DNA from: JAJZQH01 sp041658465
GTDB lineage: Bacteria > UBA10199 > 2-02-FULL-44-16 > JAAZCA01
DNA: 5,777 bases
Direction of reading: 5' to 3'
Assembly (NCBI GenBank): GCA_041658465.1
Contig: JBBAAC010000161.1
Span: 1-5,777 of the forward strand
Notes under the pieces: model-generated
The model's database searches: none
The model's input: the letters and a program-made list of their open reading frames with translations, nothing else
What the model was told of the DNA's origin: nothing
Shown here: positions 5,136 through 5,777 of the stretch, piece by piece
Numbering within the stretch: the first letter of the stretch is position 1
Layout: each line of letters begins with the position of its first letter
Translations under genes and position numbers: made by a program

Positions 5136-5777
5136 TCACCTGCTGATATACGGGTATGCCACGATCACCTTGAGGTCTTTGCGCTGCGCGAGCCTGAATG
5201 TGTCCCACGCGGCGATCTTGTAGACGACGTTGCCACCGCCGCGCTCCACGAATGAATAATATCCCAGCCCGCTCGGCTCCCTGCGTATCTGCTCGCCCAG
5301 GGCCCGAAGCTCAGGGAACCTCTCGTACATGGCATCCGTGAATAGGAATCGTCCGATCTGATTCGAGTCCTCGTCGTAGAAGATGAAGCCGTCGTCGCGC
5401 ATGCACCAGAGCTGATAATCGCTCCTGAGGGGATCGAAAGAGAGCGCAGTCGGGATCGCTTTTTCCGCGATGTAGAGCACGGCGAGCGCGCCGACGGGAG
5501 ATGAGCCGTGCTGTATGGGCGCAGCTATTGCAAAGGCGTGCGAGCCGTCCGGCATCGGAACGAGATCGTTAGTGCTGCTATCGCGATCCGTGAACCTTGA
5601 AGCCGGACCTCCTTTGAAGATGGCAGAAAATGCAGCCGTGACATCGCTCCGATCCGGATACACGGCTGCGACCTTTCCCTCCGTCGTTATCGTCGCGAGC
5701 GCCAATGCATCCGGGTCCGTGCCGGATAGATCCTTGAGGAGCGAAACCACCTTCTCGCCGCGCAGGGATTTTAGCGC
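5136..5777 (-). CDS. Cache-type (PAS-like) extracytoplasmic sensor-domain protein, C-terminal 213 residues, 5' end outside window
   Basis: The frame is open from the window edge to a TGA at 5138-5136. A GTG at 5750 could be mistaken for the start, but in-frame coding continues upstream (ALKSLRGEK before it), so the gene is truncated by the edge. The visible part resembles two tandem PAS-like units, as in double-Cache domains. The first covers about residues 20-105 (TDPDALALATITTEGKVAAVYP, then HAFAIAAPI and GALAVLYI). The second covers about 110-210 (QLWCMRDDGFIFYDED, EIG-like QIGRFLFTD, FPELRALGEQI, GLGYYSF, AAWDTFRL, KVIVAYP). Such domains bind small ligands in the periplasm for chemoreceptors, kinases and cyclases. 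Here the protein ends directly after the domain, with no transmembrane helix or signalling domain behind it, so it would be a stand-alone periplasmic or N-terminally anchored protein. The ligand and partner are unknown. It is convergent with the regulator and probably belongs to another unit. Confidence 0.7.
   Translation of the reverse strand, partial: ALKSLRGEKVVSLLKDLSGTDPDALALATITTEGKVAAVYPDRSDVTAAFSAIFKGGPASRFTDRDSSTNDLVPMPDGSHAFAIAAPIQHGSSPVGALAVLYIAEKAIPTALSFDPLRSDYQLWCMRDDGFIFYDEDSNQIGRFLFTDAMYERFPELRALGEQIRREPSGLGYYSFVERGGGNVVYKIAAWDTFRLAQRKDLKVIVAYPYISR

Noticed and set aside
1..5777. CRISPR array, tRNA, rRNA, insertion sequence, attachment site or riboswitch
   Set aside because: No regularly spaced repeats, no tRNA-like cloverleaf, no transposase or terminal inverted repeats, and intergenic gaps are too short for known cysteine- or SAM-related riboswitches.

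Overview
The window looks like chromosomal DNA from a Gram-negative (diderm) bacterium of moderately high GC. It encodes an outer-membrane efflux channel and an RND-type metal efflux complex, which need two membranes. The lineage cannot be fixed from the sequence. The gene styles (heavy-metal-binding adaptor, domain-minimal cystathionine beta-synthase, Rrf2 regulator with three Cys) would suit a deltaproteobacterium or a related uncultured group, but that is a weak inference. Nearly all the DNA is coding; the longest gene-free stretch is the 110-base divergent intergenic region at 4525-4634.

Layout. (1) Positions 1-2334, minus strand: a CusCBA/CzcCBA-type heavy-metal efflux operon in the order TolC-family outer-membrane factor, periplasmic adaptor, RND pump. 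Only the first 14 codons of the pump are inside the window. The genes overlap by 4 and 8 bases, so they are very probably translationally coupled. A sigma70-like promoter lies in the AT-rich gap at 2365-2414. (2) Positions 2415-4524, minus strand: a two-gene transsulfuration operon, a short cystathionine beta-synthase followed by a cystathionine gamma-synthase/gamma-lyase family enzyme. (3) Positions 4525-4634: a divergent control region with a perfect 10-bp palindrome inside a looser 32-bp dyad. (4) Positions 4635-5075, plus strand: an Rrf2-family regulator (IscR/CymR relative) with three Cys in the cluster-binding segment. (5) Positions 5136-5777, minus strand: the C-terminal 213 residues of a Cache-type (PAS-like) extracytoplasmic sensor-domain protein, cut by the window edge and convergent with the regulator.

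How the genes fit together. The Rrf2 protein is probably the local regulator of the divergently transcribed transsulfuration pair, much as CymR (also Rrf2) controls cysteine metabolism in Firmicutes, but here with an IscR-like set of Cys that could sense Fe-S or redox state. The metal-efflux operon follows in the same direction and seems to have its own promoter. Its proximity to cysteine/sulfide metabolism may be functional (thiol and sulfide buffering of soft metals) or incidental. The most unusual protein is the RND adaptor: it keeps a heavy-metal-binding domain but appears to lack both halves of the usual lipoyl/barrel-sandwich domain. I did not find a clearly new multi-gene system here.
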